Source: Lachnospiraceae bacterium UBA3820 (lineage in GTDB: Bacteria > Bacillota > Clostridia > Lachnospirales > Lachnospiraceae). Taken from it: a stretch of DNA of 15,077 nt. The stretch spans positions 1-15,077 of the forward strand of contig DFDU01000077.1 in assembly GCA_002369325.1 (NCBI GenBank), read 5' to 3'. A model generated the notes under the pieces. That model saw only the letters and a list, made by a program, of their open reading frames with translations, had not been told where the DNA came from and ran no database searches. How positions within the stretch are numbered: the first letter of the stretch is position 1; each line of letters opens with the position of its first letter. Of this stretch, positions 7,952 to 14,280 are shown piece by piece. A program made the translations under genes and the position numbers.

Positions 7952-8144
7952 TATCTCGCAAGCCCGTAGCTTCGCTACTTGCTCATCTGCTTCGCGGCTG
8001 TTTGCTTCGCCGTCGCTTTGCTTTGCCTTTTTATTATCTCGCAAGCCCGTAGCTTCGCTACTTGCTCATCTGCTTCGCAGATGGCTTGCTCGATAACTCA
8101 TCGCGAAAATTCAAATGCCGGCTTCGCCGTCGCTTGATTTTCGC
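7952..8144. repeat. Two 44-bp direct repeats and a cluster of GCTTCGC mini-hairpins in a long leader
   Basis: Two perfect 44-bp copies lie at 7952-7995 and 8035-8078. Each holds the hairpin GTAGC-TTC-GCTAC and the motif CTGCTTCGC. Counting all copies, GCTTCGC occurs six times (7969, 7989, 8004, 8052, 8072, 8121); on the minus strand this is GCGAAGC, known from DNA structure work as an unusually stable mini-hairpin. Further stems are ATCTGC-TTC-GCAGAT (about 8069-8083) and a larger nested one (8103-8144) with outer arms starting GCGAAAAT and an inner CGGC-TTC-GCCG. The stretch lies between the predicted minus-strand promoter (8156-8164) and the start of the DivIVA-like gene, so it would be transcribed as a structured 5' leader of about 260 nt. 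It may also be a family of dispersed palindromic repeats. Confidence 0.75.
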
Positions 8145-8155
8145 TTGCATTCGTT

Positions 8156-8164
8156 ATTATACCA
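8156..8164 (-). promoter_or_regulatory. Extended -10 promoter for the DivIVA-like gene
   Basis: On the minus strand the sequence TGGTATAAT gives a perfect TATAAT with the TGn extension. No good -35 lies 17 bp upstream (GTGCAT), which is usual for extended -10 promoters. Transcription would start near 8149 and run through the repeat leader into the gene at 7885. Confidence 0.55.
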
Positions 8165-8277
8165 CAGGAATTGACAATATGCACTCATTTTTTATTACTA
8201 ATGTATATTTTTTGAAACTATTTATATTTTTTCTATCGCATTTATTTTTCTTATGTGTTACAATTAGCAGGCAAACA

Positions 8278-8323
8278 GGTCATATGACCGTTTTTTACAT
8301 TATGTATGTATTATTGCTATTAA
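8278..8323 (+). promoter_or_regulatory. Operator-like dyad and possible promoter of the lipoprotein gene
   Basis: A perfect 12-bp palindrome GGTCATATGACC (8278-8289) lies just upstream of a weak promoter match, TTTACA (8294-8299), 18 bp, TATTAA (8318-8323), about 30 bp before the start codon at 8354. An alternative promoter is TTGACA at 8171-8176 with TATTAC after 16 bp. The placement of the dyad next to the -35 suits an activator or a repressor; which promoter is used cannot be told from sequence. The rest of 8165-8353 is plain AT-rich DNA. Confidence 0.35.
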
Positions 8324-8353
8324 ACATTAAACTTATTATGTGAGGTTTTTTCA

Positions 8354-9052
8354 ATGAATATTAAATTTAAAAAATTAACATCCGTTTTTTTATGTTTTTT
8401 ACTTATAATGTCCTTATGTTCATGTGGCAAAAATTACGAAAAGAAATATCAGGAATACGTAAAAAGTCTTATCGCAATAAATTATCTCGGTGTTTCCGAC
8501 GAGTACATCAAATCCACCGGTGCAAAAAAAGAAGATGCGGATGCTCTCTATGAGGCAAATGCAAATCTCCTTGCCAACAATATTCTTACATACTATGGCA
8601 TAACCATCTCGGATGCTTCCGAAATGATGGACAAATATGTAGATCTCGCAAAGAACATCTACGGCAAAGTTAATTACAAGGTTTCTCCTGCCAGAAAAGA
8701 CGGCAGCGTATATCTTGTCGACATAACAATTTATCCTATAAATCTGTTTGCGCAATCATCAGCCGATGTGGCCGCTTATGTCAACAAATTCAACGAGGGT
8801 GTTGCAAACGGTGTATATAACGACTATACACTTGCTCAATACGAAACCGAGTTTTCTACCGGTATGATTGACATATTAAATGAAGCTGCAACCAATATGA
8901 CTTATGCCGATCCTGTAACGGTTACGGTTGAAATAGTTGTAGACGGTGACACCTACTACATAAGTGAAAGAGATTTCTTGAAAATCGATGCAGCCATGAT
9001 TAACACAACTGATGTAACAGTCCCTGAGGCAACACCGGAGGATGCACAATAA
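8354..9052 (+). CDS. Small secreted lipoprotein of unknown function
   Basis: 232 residues. A basic start (KFKK), hydrophobic stretch (8-20) and lipobox LCSC with Cys24 mark a lipoprotein signal peptide, so the mature protein is tethered to the outer face of the membrane. The mature part starts with a helical region containing YVKSLIAINYLGVSDEYI and KEDADALYEANANLLANNI, a pattern I recall from other clostridial lipoproteins of unknown role, then a beta-rich part with VSPARKDGSVYLVDITIYP and VTVTVEIVVDGDTYYIS, ending in an acidic Pro/Thr tail. GAGG lies 8 nt before the ATG. It is a single-gene unit, closed by the terminator at 9081. No enzymatic motif is seen. Confidence 0.85.
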   Translation: MNIKFKKLTSVFLCFLLIMSLCSCGKNYEKKYQEYVKSLIAINYLGVSDEYIKSTGAKKEDADALYEANANLLANNILTYYGITISDASEMMDKYVDLAKNIYGKVNYKVSPARKDGSVYLVDITIYPINLFAQSSADVAAYVNKFNEGVANGVYNDYTLAQYETEFSTGMIDILNEAATNMTYADPVTVTVEIVVDGDTYYISERDFLKIDAAMINTTDVTVPEATPEDAQ

Positions 9053-9080
9053 AATTACAGTTTGTCCTTGCAGGATTGAT

Positions 9081-9117
9081 AGAAAGGGTTCCTCTGACGG
9101 AAGCCCTTTCTTTTTTT
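9081..9117 (+). terminator. Intrinsic terminator of the lipoprotein gene
   Basis: Stem AGAAAGGG / CCCTTTCT extended inward by TTCC / GGAA, loop of about 6 nt, followed directly by T7. It starts 29 bp after the stop codon. Strong plus-strand Rho-independent terminator. Confidence 0.9.
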
Positions 9118-9124
9118 GAGTCAT

Positions 9125-9162
9125 TAGCGAAAAAACGGCACAATATGTGCTGTTTTTCGCTA
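9125..9162. terminator. Second, bidirectional terminator-like hairpin
   Basis: Stem from TAGCGAAAAA to TTTTTCGCTA with the inner pairing CGGCACA / TGTGCTG (one G-T pair, one bulged A) and an ATA loop. The A-run before and T-run after the inner stem make it terminator-like on both strands. On the plus strand it backs up the terminator at 9081; on the minus strand it would stop transcripts that leave glmS through the palindrome. Confidence 0.65.
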
Positions 9163-9411
9163 TCGGTATCATATTGGTTAATAAATACTGATACAGGAAA
9201 GCAGGCAGTTAATGTAACATACGCATAGTTTTTGTCAAATCAGCAACGAGAATTTGCATATATTCGTTCAGAAACCGAAATGTTTGAGCGTAGCGAGTTT
9301 TTCGGTTTCGTACGAATATAAAAAATTCGAGCGTTCTGATTTAAAAAACTATGTGCGTTAGATTAACTGCCTGCTTTCATTGTTCAGTATATTAATCAAT
9401 ATGATATCGAT
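9162..9411. repeat. 250-bp near-perfect palindrome between convergent genes
   Basis: The left arm (9162-9280, from ATCGGTATCATATTGGTTAA to GAAACCGAAA) and the right arm (about 9300-9411, from TTCGGTTTC to AATCAATATGATATCGAT) are reverse complements of each other over nearly their full length. I aligned them by eye and found only scattered mismatches and small gaps. They share long exact blocks such as GAAAGCAGGCAGTTAAT. The loop at about 9281-9299 holds GAGCGTAGCGAG. There is no ORF. It begins 21 bp after the stop codon of glmS. It could be a non-autonomous mobile element (MITE-like), a giant transcription barrier, or a long hairpin RNA at the 3' end of glmS mRNA. Confidence 0.85.
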
Positions 9412-9432
9412 GTTATTGCGGTAAACAGGAAT

Positions 9433-11247
9433 TTATTCCACAGTAACCGATTTAGCAAGGTTACGAGGCTTATCGACATCCAGACCCTTGGCCTCGGATG
9501 TATAGTAAGCTATGAGTTGCAGAATTACTGCCGTTGCAAATGCGGTGAATTCGGCATCAAGCTTTGGTATACGAATATGCTTGTCACAGATTTTATCATC
9601 GTGAACTTCTTCGTCCATGCTGATCAAAACAACATATGCCCCTCTTGCCTTAACCTCTCTTATGTTGGAAATAACCTTTGCATAAACATCTTCCTGGGTT
9701 GCAAGCGCTATGACAGGAACATTTTCGGTAATAAGTGCTATGGTTCCGTGCTTAAGTTCACCGGCAGCATAAGCCTCCGCATGAACATAAGAAATCTCTT
9801 TAAGCTTAAGAGCTGCTTCAAGACTCATTACATAATCGAGGCCTCTTCCGATGTAGAATGCATCAGGAGCAAGTTTGATATGATTTGCAATTCTCTTTAT
9901 ATTATTTGCATTCTTCAAAGTTTCTTCAATAACATTCGGAGTATTCATAAGCTTTGTTATGAATTCCTTTGCTTCCTTCTTTGAAAGAATATTTTTAACA
10001 AGACCGAGCTTACAGGTTATAAGATACATAGCAGAAACCTGAACGGTATATGCCTTTGTGCTGGCAACCGCTATCTCGGGACCTGCATGGGTATAAAGCA
10101 CATAATCACTTTCTCGGGCTATGGTCGAACCCTTAACATTTACAATTGATAAAACCTTTGAGCCCTTTGACTTTGCAAGCTTTAAAGCCTCAAGTGTATC
10201 AATGGTTTCTCCCGACTGGGATAATACAATTGTAAGCGTATGCTCATCAATAATCGGGTCTTTATATCTGAATTCCGAAGCTATCTCAACATTTACCGGA
10301 ATTCTCAATTTTCTTTCTATAAGCTGTTTTCCTACCATACCTGCATGCATTGCGGTTCCGCAGGCAACAACCATAACATTTGTACAATTTTCAAATACGG
10401 CATCATCAACTCCGTCTTCCGAAAAATCAGGAAGTCCCTCGGATATACGAGGCACAACCGTGTTTCTGATAGCATCCGGCTGCTCATATATTTCCTTAAG
10501 CATGAAGAACGGATATCCGCCTTTCTGAGCGCTTGTAATATCCCAATTTACCGTAAGAATATTCGGCTTAACCTCTTTACCCTTTAAGTCGGTTACGTCA
10601 ATTCCGTCTTTTGAAAGTGTAAGTATATGATACTCGGGTACAACAAAATATTCCTTTGAAAATGCTATAAGAGCAGTAAGATCTGATGCTATTACAGAAC
10701 CCTTTTCACACGAGGTTGCAACCATCGGGCTGACATTTCTTATTGCAAATATTTTACCCGGAATATCCTGAAACATTATACAAAGTGCAAATGCACCGGA
10801 CAAAAGCTTGACAACCTGTTTAATAGCTTTATAAGGGTCATCCTCATAAAACTTATCGATAAGTGCCGCAACCACCTCCGAATCAGTCTCGGAAACAATG
10901 GTGTCCTGTAAACCGTATTCTACTATAAGCTCACGGTAATTTTCTATAATACCGTTATGAATAAGAACAACCTTGCCGCATCTGTGTGGATGCGCATTTG
11001 TATCGGTTACACCTCCGTGAGTAGCCCAACGTGTATGTCCTATACCGCATGTAGCAGGCATATCCTCAGCCTCGCAAAGTTTCTTTAACTCAGCAACCTT
11101 ACCTGTTCTCTTTCTTAAAATTATATCTCCGTCAGATAAAAGCGCAACTCCGGCACTGTCATATCCTCTGTATTCCAACTGCTCCAAGCCGTTAATTATA
11201 ACGTCTTTAGCCGGAATAACGCCTGTAAATCCAATAATTCCGCACAT
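9433..11247 (-). CDS. glmS: Glutamine--fructose-6-phosphate aminotransferase (isomerizing)
   Basis: 604 residues, full length. GlmS makes glucosamine-6-phosphate from fructose-6-phosphate and glutamine, the first step toward UDP-GlcNAc for peptidoglycan. The N-terminal glutaminase domain has the nucleophile Cys2 (MCGIIG), YRGYDSAG (26-33), HTRWATHG (71-78) and HNGIIEN (97-103). The two SIS sugar-isomerase domains follow, with CGTAMHAG (296-303), SQSGETIDT (343-351) and GPEIAVASTKAY (389-400). The end DVDKPRNLAKSVTVE is the typical C-terminal tail that closes the active site. AAGGAG lies 7 nt before the ATG. Expression is almost surely controlled by the glmS ribozyme upstream, which cleaves its own mRNA when glucosamine-6-phosphate is plentiful. 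Confidence 0.98.
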   Translation of the reverse strand: MCGIIGFTGVIPAKDVIINGLEQLEYRGYDSAGVALLSDGDIILRKRTGKVAELKKLCEAEDMPATCGIGHTRWATHGGVTDTNAHPHRCGKVVLIHNGIIENYRELIVEYGLQDTIVSETDSEVVAALIDKFYEDDPYKAIKQVVKLLSGAFALCIMFQDIPGKIFAIRNVSPMVATSCEKGSVIASDLTALIAFSKEYFVVPEYHILTLSKDGIDVTDLKGKEVKPNILTVNWDITSAQKGGYPFFMLKEIYEQPDAIRNTVVPRISEGLPDFSEDGVDDAVFENCTNVMVVACGTAMHAGMVGKQLIERKLRIPVNVEIASEFRYKDPIIDEHTLTIVLSQSGETIDTLEALKLAKSKGSKVLSIVNVKGSTIARESDYVLYTHAGPEIAVASTKAYTVQVSAMYLITCKLGLVKNILSKKEAKEFITKLMNTPNVIEETLKNANNIKRIANHIKLAPDAFYIGRGLDYVMSLEAALKLKEISYVHAEAYAAGELKHGTIALITENVPVIALATQEDVYAKVISNIREVKARGAYVVLISMDEEVHDDKICDKHIRIPKLDAEFTAFATAVILQLIAYYTSEAKGLDVDKPRNLAKSVTVE

Positions 11248-11265
11248 ATTAATTCTCCTTATCTG

Positions 11266-11360
11266 CCCCGAGCGTATGCGAAGCTCATCATGAGGTGTCA
11301 GACGACTTGTGTCTGACGGAGTCCTGATGATACGAGCCCCTCGCGGCTTTGAGCGAGTTC
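11266..11360. repeat. Palindromic repeat element inside the glmS leader
   Basis: This lies between the ribozyme and the glmS ribosome site. It holds the hairpin GTCAGAC (11297-11303) / GTCTGAC (11311-11317) with a 7-nt loop, an outer stem TCATCA / TGATGA, and small stems CGAG-CCC-CTCG and CTCGC / GCGAG toward 11360. A GCGAAGC motif sits at 11278-11284, the same motif that is repeated at 7969-8127. It is richer in GC than its surroundings. It looks like a dispersed palindromic repeat that has inserted in the leader, or a structured RNA segment; I cannot tell which. Confidence 0.6.
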
Positions 11361-11385
11361 AAAAAAATCCGTTTAGGATTTTTTC
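11361..11385 (-). terminator. Terminator-like hairpin between glmS ribozyme and glmS start
   Basis: On the minus strand AAAAAATCC-TAAAC-GGATTTTTTT forms a 9-bp stem followed in part by a T-run, the shape of a weak intrinsic terminator or attenuator. An overlapping alternative stem AGGA / TCCT is possible. Only three GC pairs, so strength is doubtful. Confidence 0.4.
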
Positions 11386-11408
11386 CTAATTTAATAATCT
11401 ACACCGGT

Positions 11409-11582
11409 TGTAAGACCTCTGTTTTGAAGTTACCCTCATATTTAATCTTACATATCGCACCCGGTAAATGTACGGGAAGGCATCCGCCGAAATTTCGATA
11501 ACCTTCCTCCTCGTCAGCCTGAAAATGTATTCCAATAACATCTTATGTTATTAACCGTGCAGATATACAGGCACTGGCGCTA
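11409..11582 (-). ncRNA. glmS self-cleaving riboswitch-ribozyme
   Basis: On the minus strand the conserved glmS ribozyme core is clear: the cleavage-site context AGCGCC (cut between A at 11581 and G at 11580), P1/P2 hairpins including ATAACAT-AAG-ATGTTAT, then GACGAGG, GGAAGG pairing with CCTTCC around the core TATCGAAATTTCGGCGGATG, the P3 stem CCCG / CGGG, and P4 TGTAAGA / TCTTACA ending at 11409. The family binds glucosamine-6-phosphate as a catalytic cofactor and cuts the mRNA upstream of glmS, which is the gene found here at 11247. The recognition rests on memory of the consensus, but core, order and gene context all agree. Confidence 0.95.
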
Positions 11583-11630
11583 AGGTTTTTAACCTTTCGA
11601 AATCCATATCCTCCTACATATAGATGTTTA

Positions 11631-11659
11631 ATTATATCATAACCACAAAATAAACGCAA
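11631..11659 (-). promoter_or_regulatory. glmS: Promoter of the glmS transcript
   Basis: Minus-strand TTGCGT (11654-11659), 17 bp, TATAAT (11631-11636), with TGA directly before TATAAT giving an extended -10. Transcription would start near 11624, about 44 nt before the ribozyme cleavage site. Confidence 0.75.
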
Positions 11660-11691
11660 ATCATTACAAAAAGCATAACTCATATCCTATT

Positions 11692-11733
11692 ACAAAAGTA
11701 AACTTTTGTCCTATAATCTAATATCGTACGATA
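11692..11733. promoter_or_regulatory. Two perfect dyads between divergent promoters
   Basis: ACAAAAGTAAACTTTTGT (11692-11709) is an 8-bp inverted repeat with a 2-bp centre, and TATCGTACGATA (11722-11733) is a perfect 12-bp palindrome. They lie between the glmS promoter and the lipoprotein promoter, as expected for regulator binding sites. A further TATAAT (11712-11717, plus strand) lies between them with ATTACA 17 bp upstream, a possible alternative promoter. No regulator is encoded nearby. Confidence 0.4.
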
Positions 11734-11749
11734 AACCCCTAATTATTTA

Positions 11750-11778
11750 GTGACAGAATATTAGTAAAATGTTATACT
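11750..11778 (+). promoter_or_regulatory. Promoter of the large-lipoprotein unit
   Basis: GTGACA (11750-11755), 17 bp, TATACT (11773-11778): each hexamer matches the housekeeping consensus at 5 of 6 positions. Transcription would start near 11785, about 54 nt before the start codon at 11839. Confidence 0.75.
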
Positions 11779-11838
11779 AACCATAAAAATAACGAACCGC
11801 AACGTATATTATATAAAAGCTACGGGGAGGTAATTATT

Positions 11839-13425
11839 ATGAAGAAAAAAATAATAAGTCTTTTATTATCGGCAACACTGATTTTTTCAATAACCGGCTG
11901 CGGAAAATCCTCAGATTCCGGTCCGAATCCATTTAACAAAACCGAAACCACGGAAACCACCGAAGCTCCTTCCACGGTTTCTTCCGACTATTTGCCGGAA
12001 GACATAATTTTAATTAACAATTATTTAAATTATGCCTGGGGTTATGAACAATACGGCTGGTTTTTAACCGGCTCGGGGGATATATACCGATATGATTTTT
12101 CCAATGAATTTATACCCGAATATCTTTTCAGTGATGAAACCTACTCACTTATTGATATGCTGAAAATAATTCAGGCAAATTCCAAGCCAACCGGAAAATG
12201 TGACCCGGCCAAGGTTGAGAAAATATATAAGGAAGGTATGCAGATAGATCCCAATGCAGAGTATACCTCCGAAAATACTGCATGTGATGCAGGCGAAAAC
12301 AGGCTGGAATTTTATAACAACAAAACAAATGAACTTATATTGGTCGAATCAACCGGAGATACCGAAGCTCTTCCTACCGATATACATGCCAAAGAAGTAA
12401 GAGCCAACGCAAGCGACATGGATTTAAACTCCACAAAAGAAGAATCCGTAACATTATTCACGCCGAATAATTATTATTTCGGCTTTTCAAATTGCGGATA
12501 CATGGATGGTCTTGACGGAAATTATGTCCTTATCAACAAAGGAGAGCTTGAAGCATTTAAGGAACAGACGGGAATAGATATTCTATCGCTTCTTCCAAAA
12601 GATTTTTCACCCGATATTGATTACGGAGCATATGTATATATTGTAAATATTACAAATGTACCGACACTCGGTTACAATGTACATTATGATGCTTTGTTAA
12701 AGCAAGGTGAAACATTTAAATTTATCCCGGCAAAAGATTATTCCGCACCGGATGCTACGGATACGGTTGCTGAGGAAATGGACGGATTTATAAACGTATG
12801 TGCTGTTTGTACATCTGTCGGAAGTCCGGAATATTATACTTATCTTGATGTAAACGGAAAAGAATTTAAACGGCTTGAAGGCAAAGAACTTCCTGATGAT
12901 AAAGATAATAAAAAAGATGACCTAACATTTCCTAAAGAGGCTGCCGGCGAATATTATTTCGCAAGCGGTGCCGGCGGATGGAGTACTGATCTTACCGTAC
13001 ACGAAGACGGAACCTTCGAAGCCACATATCACGACAGCGATTTGGGCGATTCGGGTGATGGATACGATTCTACTATGTATATAGGAACCTGCTCCGGTAA
13101 ATTCAAAATCGAAAGCAATGTCGACGAAGGAATTTATGAGATGTCTATTGAAATTACCGAGCATTCCAAGACAGACACCGAGGAATTTAAAACCGAAAAC
13201 TACGGTGACGAGGATTATATAGTAAGATATGTATATTCCGACGTCTATGGTATCGATGACAGCAGAGTTTTCTGGCTCATTCTCGAAGGAACGCCTACCG
13301 ACATGCTTCCTGAAGATTATATAAGCTGGATTTCATCCCCTCACGCGTGGGGTAATGACATACCTGAAAAATTACCGTTTAACGGAATATACAATATAGA
13401 AGGCAGCTACGGATTCGGACAATAA
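11839..13425 (+). CDS. Large lipoprotein of unknown function
   Basis: 528 residues. Signal peptide with lipobox ITGC (Cys21), then a Thr/Ser/Pro-rich spacer (about 30-50) that lifts the body off the membrane. The middle (50-350) is rich in Asp, Tyr and Asn, with no motif I recognise. An acidic-lysine linker (351-362) leads to a C-terminal domain (about 366-500) with the pattern EYYFASGAGGWSTDLTVHEDG, YHDSDLGDSGDGY, a CSGKF strand and VFWLILEGTPTDMLPEDY. I recall this module from other clostridial lipoproteins, where it is alone or at the end of varied N-terminal parts; it looks like a small beta-barrel. GGGGAGG lies 8 nt before ATG. It is followed after 36 bp by a membrane protein gene and is probably co-transcribed. 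No catalytic residues are evident; the HDSDLGDSGDG loop could bind a divalent ion, which is a guess. Confidence 0.85.
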   Translation: MKKKIISLLLSATLIFSITGCGKSSDSGPNPFNKTETTETTEAPSTVSSDYLPEDIILINNYLNYAWGYEQYGWFLTGSGDIYRYDFSNEFIPEYLFSDETYSLIDMLKIIQANSKPTGKCDPAKVEKIYKEGMQIDPNAEYTSENTACDAGENRLEFYNNKTNELILVESTGDTEALPTDIHAKEVRANASDMDLNSTKEESVTLFTPNNYYFGFSNCGYMDGLDGNYVLINKGELEAFKEQTGIDILSLLPKDFSPDIDYGAYVYIVNITNVPTLGYNVHYDALLKQGETFKFIPAKDYSAPDATDTVAEEMDGFINVCAVCTSVGSPEYYTYLDVNGKEFKRLEGKELPDDKDNKKDDLTFPKEAAGEYYFASGAGGWSTDLTVHEDGTFEATYHDSDLGDSGDGYDSTMYIGTCSGKFKIESNVDEGIYEMSIEITEHSKTDTEEFKTENYGDEDYIVRYVYSDVYGIDDSRVFWLILEGTPTDMLPEDYISWISSPHAWGNDIPEKLPFNGIYNIEGSYGFGQ

Positions 13426-13461
13426 TTTCAAATATGATTATAAATCAAAAGGAGATACCGT

Positions 13462-14187
13462 ATGGGGTTACAATTAAAGTCAAACAACGAAAACAGGGAC
13501 GGCACGCAAGCGTCAAATCCACATTCCGAAACAAATGATATGTCGCAGTACATGAAGCAATTTGATTATGAACCGGTTGTAATAAAAACGGATATACCCA
13601 ATGTTGATGAAATATCTATGAATAAAAAAAAGCAGGCCGGCTATATGGCAATTATAAAAATTGCCGTTTTGTTTATAATCATTGCCGTTGCTTTGGCTGT
13701 ATCAAAGCATATGCTCAAAAAAATGGACAAAACAACGGATATTACCAAATATGTAAATAAATCCGAAGAACAAATTGAAAAAGCGTTGAATGTTAAGCTT
13801 GAGAATTCTCCGGAAAAAATATCAAGTATTCATCATTATTCAAAAGGAAAAATAACAGTAAACTCGGACGGTGAATTATCTGTTATATATATTGACGGTG
13901 TACAAAAGGGCGTTAAAATCGAAAATAAAAAGTACAGTATGTTCGGTCTGAAAATCGATGATGACGCCAATCAGATTCAGGATAAAACAAATTATGACTT
14001 TACCGATTATTTTGTAGTGCTTACAGACATGTATTCAGGAAAATCAACAAGCGAATTTTATTATAACGAAAACAAAAATGACTGCCTTGTAATTATAGTA
14101 AACGATGTATCAGGACGCATAGTCAGCATGATATACTATAACGACTTTAAATCCATATCACAGAACCTATCAGGATTTGATGACTGA
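13462..14187 (+). CDS. Single-pass membrane protein of unknown function
   Basis: 241 residues. A polar N-terminal stretch (1-58) ends in MNKKKQ, followed by one hydrophobic helix (about 60-81) and then a basic stop KHMLKKMDK. The larger part (90-241) probably lies outside the cell and mixes a short helix (EEQIEKALNVKLEN) with beta-strand-like segments (GKITVNSDGELSVIYIDG, DCLVIIVNDVSGRIVSMIYY). The positive residues on both sides leave topology open, but an outside C-terminal domain fits a partner of the lipoprotein encoded just upstream. AAAGGAGA lies 6 nt before ATG. I do not recognise the family. The unit ends at the terminator 14217-14265. Confidence 0.8.
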   Translation: MGLQLKSNNENRDGTQASNPHSETNDMSQYMKQFDYEPVVIKTDIPNVDEISMNKKKQAGYMAIIKIAVLFIIIAVALAVSKHMLKKMDKTTDITKYVNKSEEQIEKALNVKLENSPEKISSIHHYSKGKITVNSDGELSVIYIDGVQKGVKIENKKYSMFGLKIDDDANQIQDKTNYDFTDYFVVLTDMYSGKSTSEFYYNENKNDCLVIIVNDVSGRIVSMIYYNDFKSISQNLSGFDD

Positions 14188-14216
14188 TTTTATTCTTACA
14201 TTGACATAATCCAAGC

Positions 14217-14265
14217 TAAAACAGGCTTATACAAATGTTAAACGCATTTGTATAAGCCTGTTTTA
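14217..14265. terminator. Strong bidirectional terminator
   Basis: A perfect 21-bp stem, TAAAACAGGCTTATACAAATG paired with its reverse complement ending GCCTGTTTTA, with a 7-nt loop TTAAACG. The A-run on one side and T-run on the other make it work for both the plus-strand unit ending at 14187 and metG ending at 14281 on the minus strand. Confidence 0.9.
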
Positions 14266-14280
14266 TTATGCTAAACTCAA

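Noticed and set aside
7886..8044. Upstream extension of the coiled-coil gene to ATG 8044
   Set aside because: The extra 53 residues are translated hairpin repeats, with low-complexity sequence and no ribosome site; ATG 7885 has a proper site and begins a DivIVA-like head.
7952..8078. Two 44-bp repeats as a minimal CRISPR
   Set aside because: Only two copies, the interval itself holds the same GCTTCGC words, and there is no third repeat or cas gene in the window.
9517..10587. Several plus-strand open frames across glmS
   Set aside because: All are antisense to conserved GlmS domains and lack ribosome sites; they reflect codon bias of the real gene.
11319..11360. CTGATGA as the core of a hammerhead ribozyme
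   Set aside because: No GAAA core strand and no stem II/III arrangement follow it; the match sits in a palindromic repeat arm.
12922..13164. Minus-strand 80-codon open frame inside the large lipoprotein gene
   Set aside because: Antisense to a continuous 528-codon gene with signal peptide and recognisable C-terminal module; no ribosome site.
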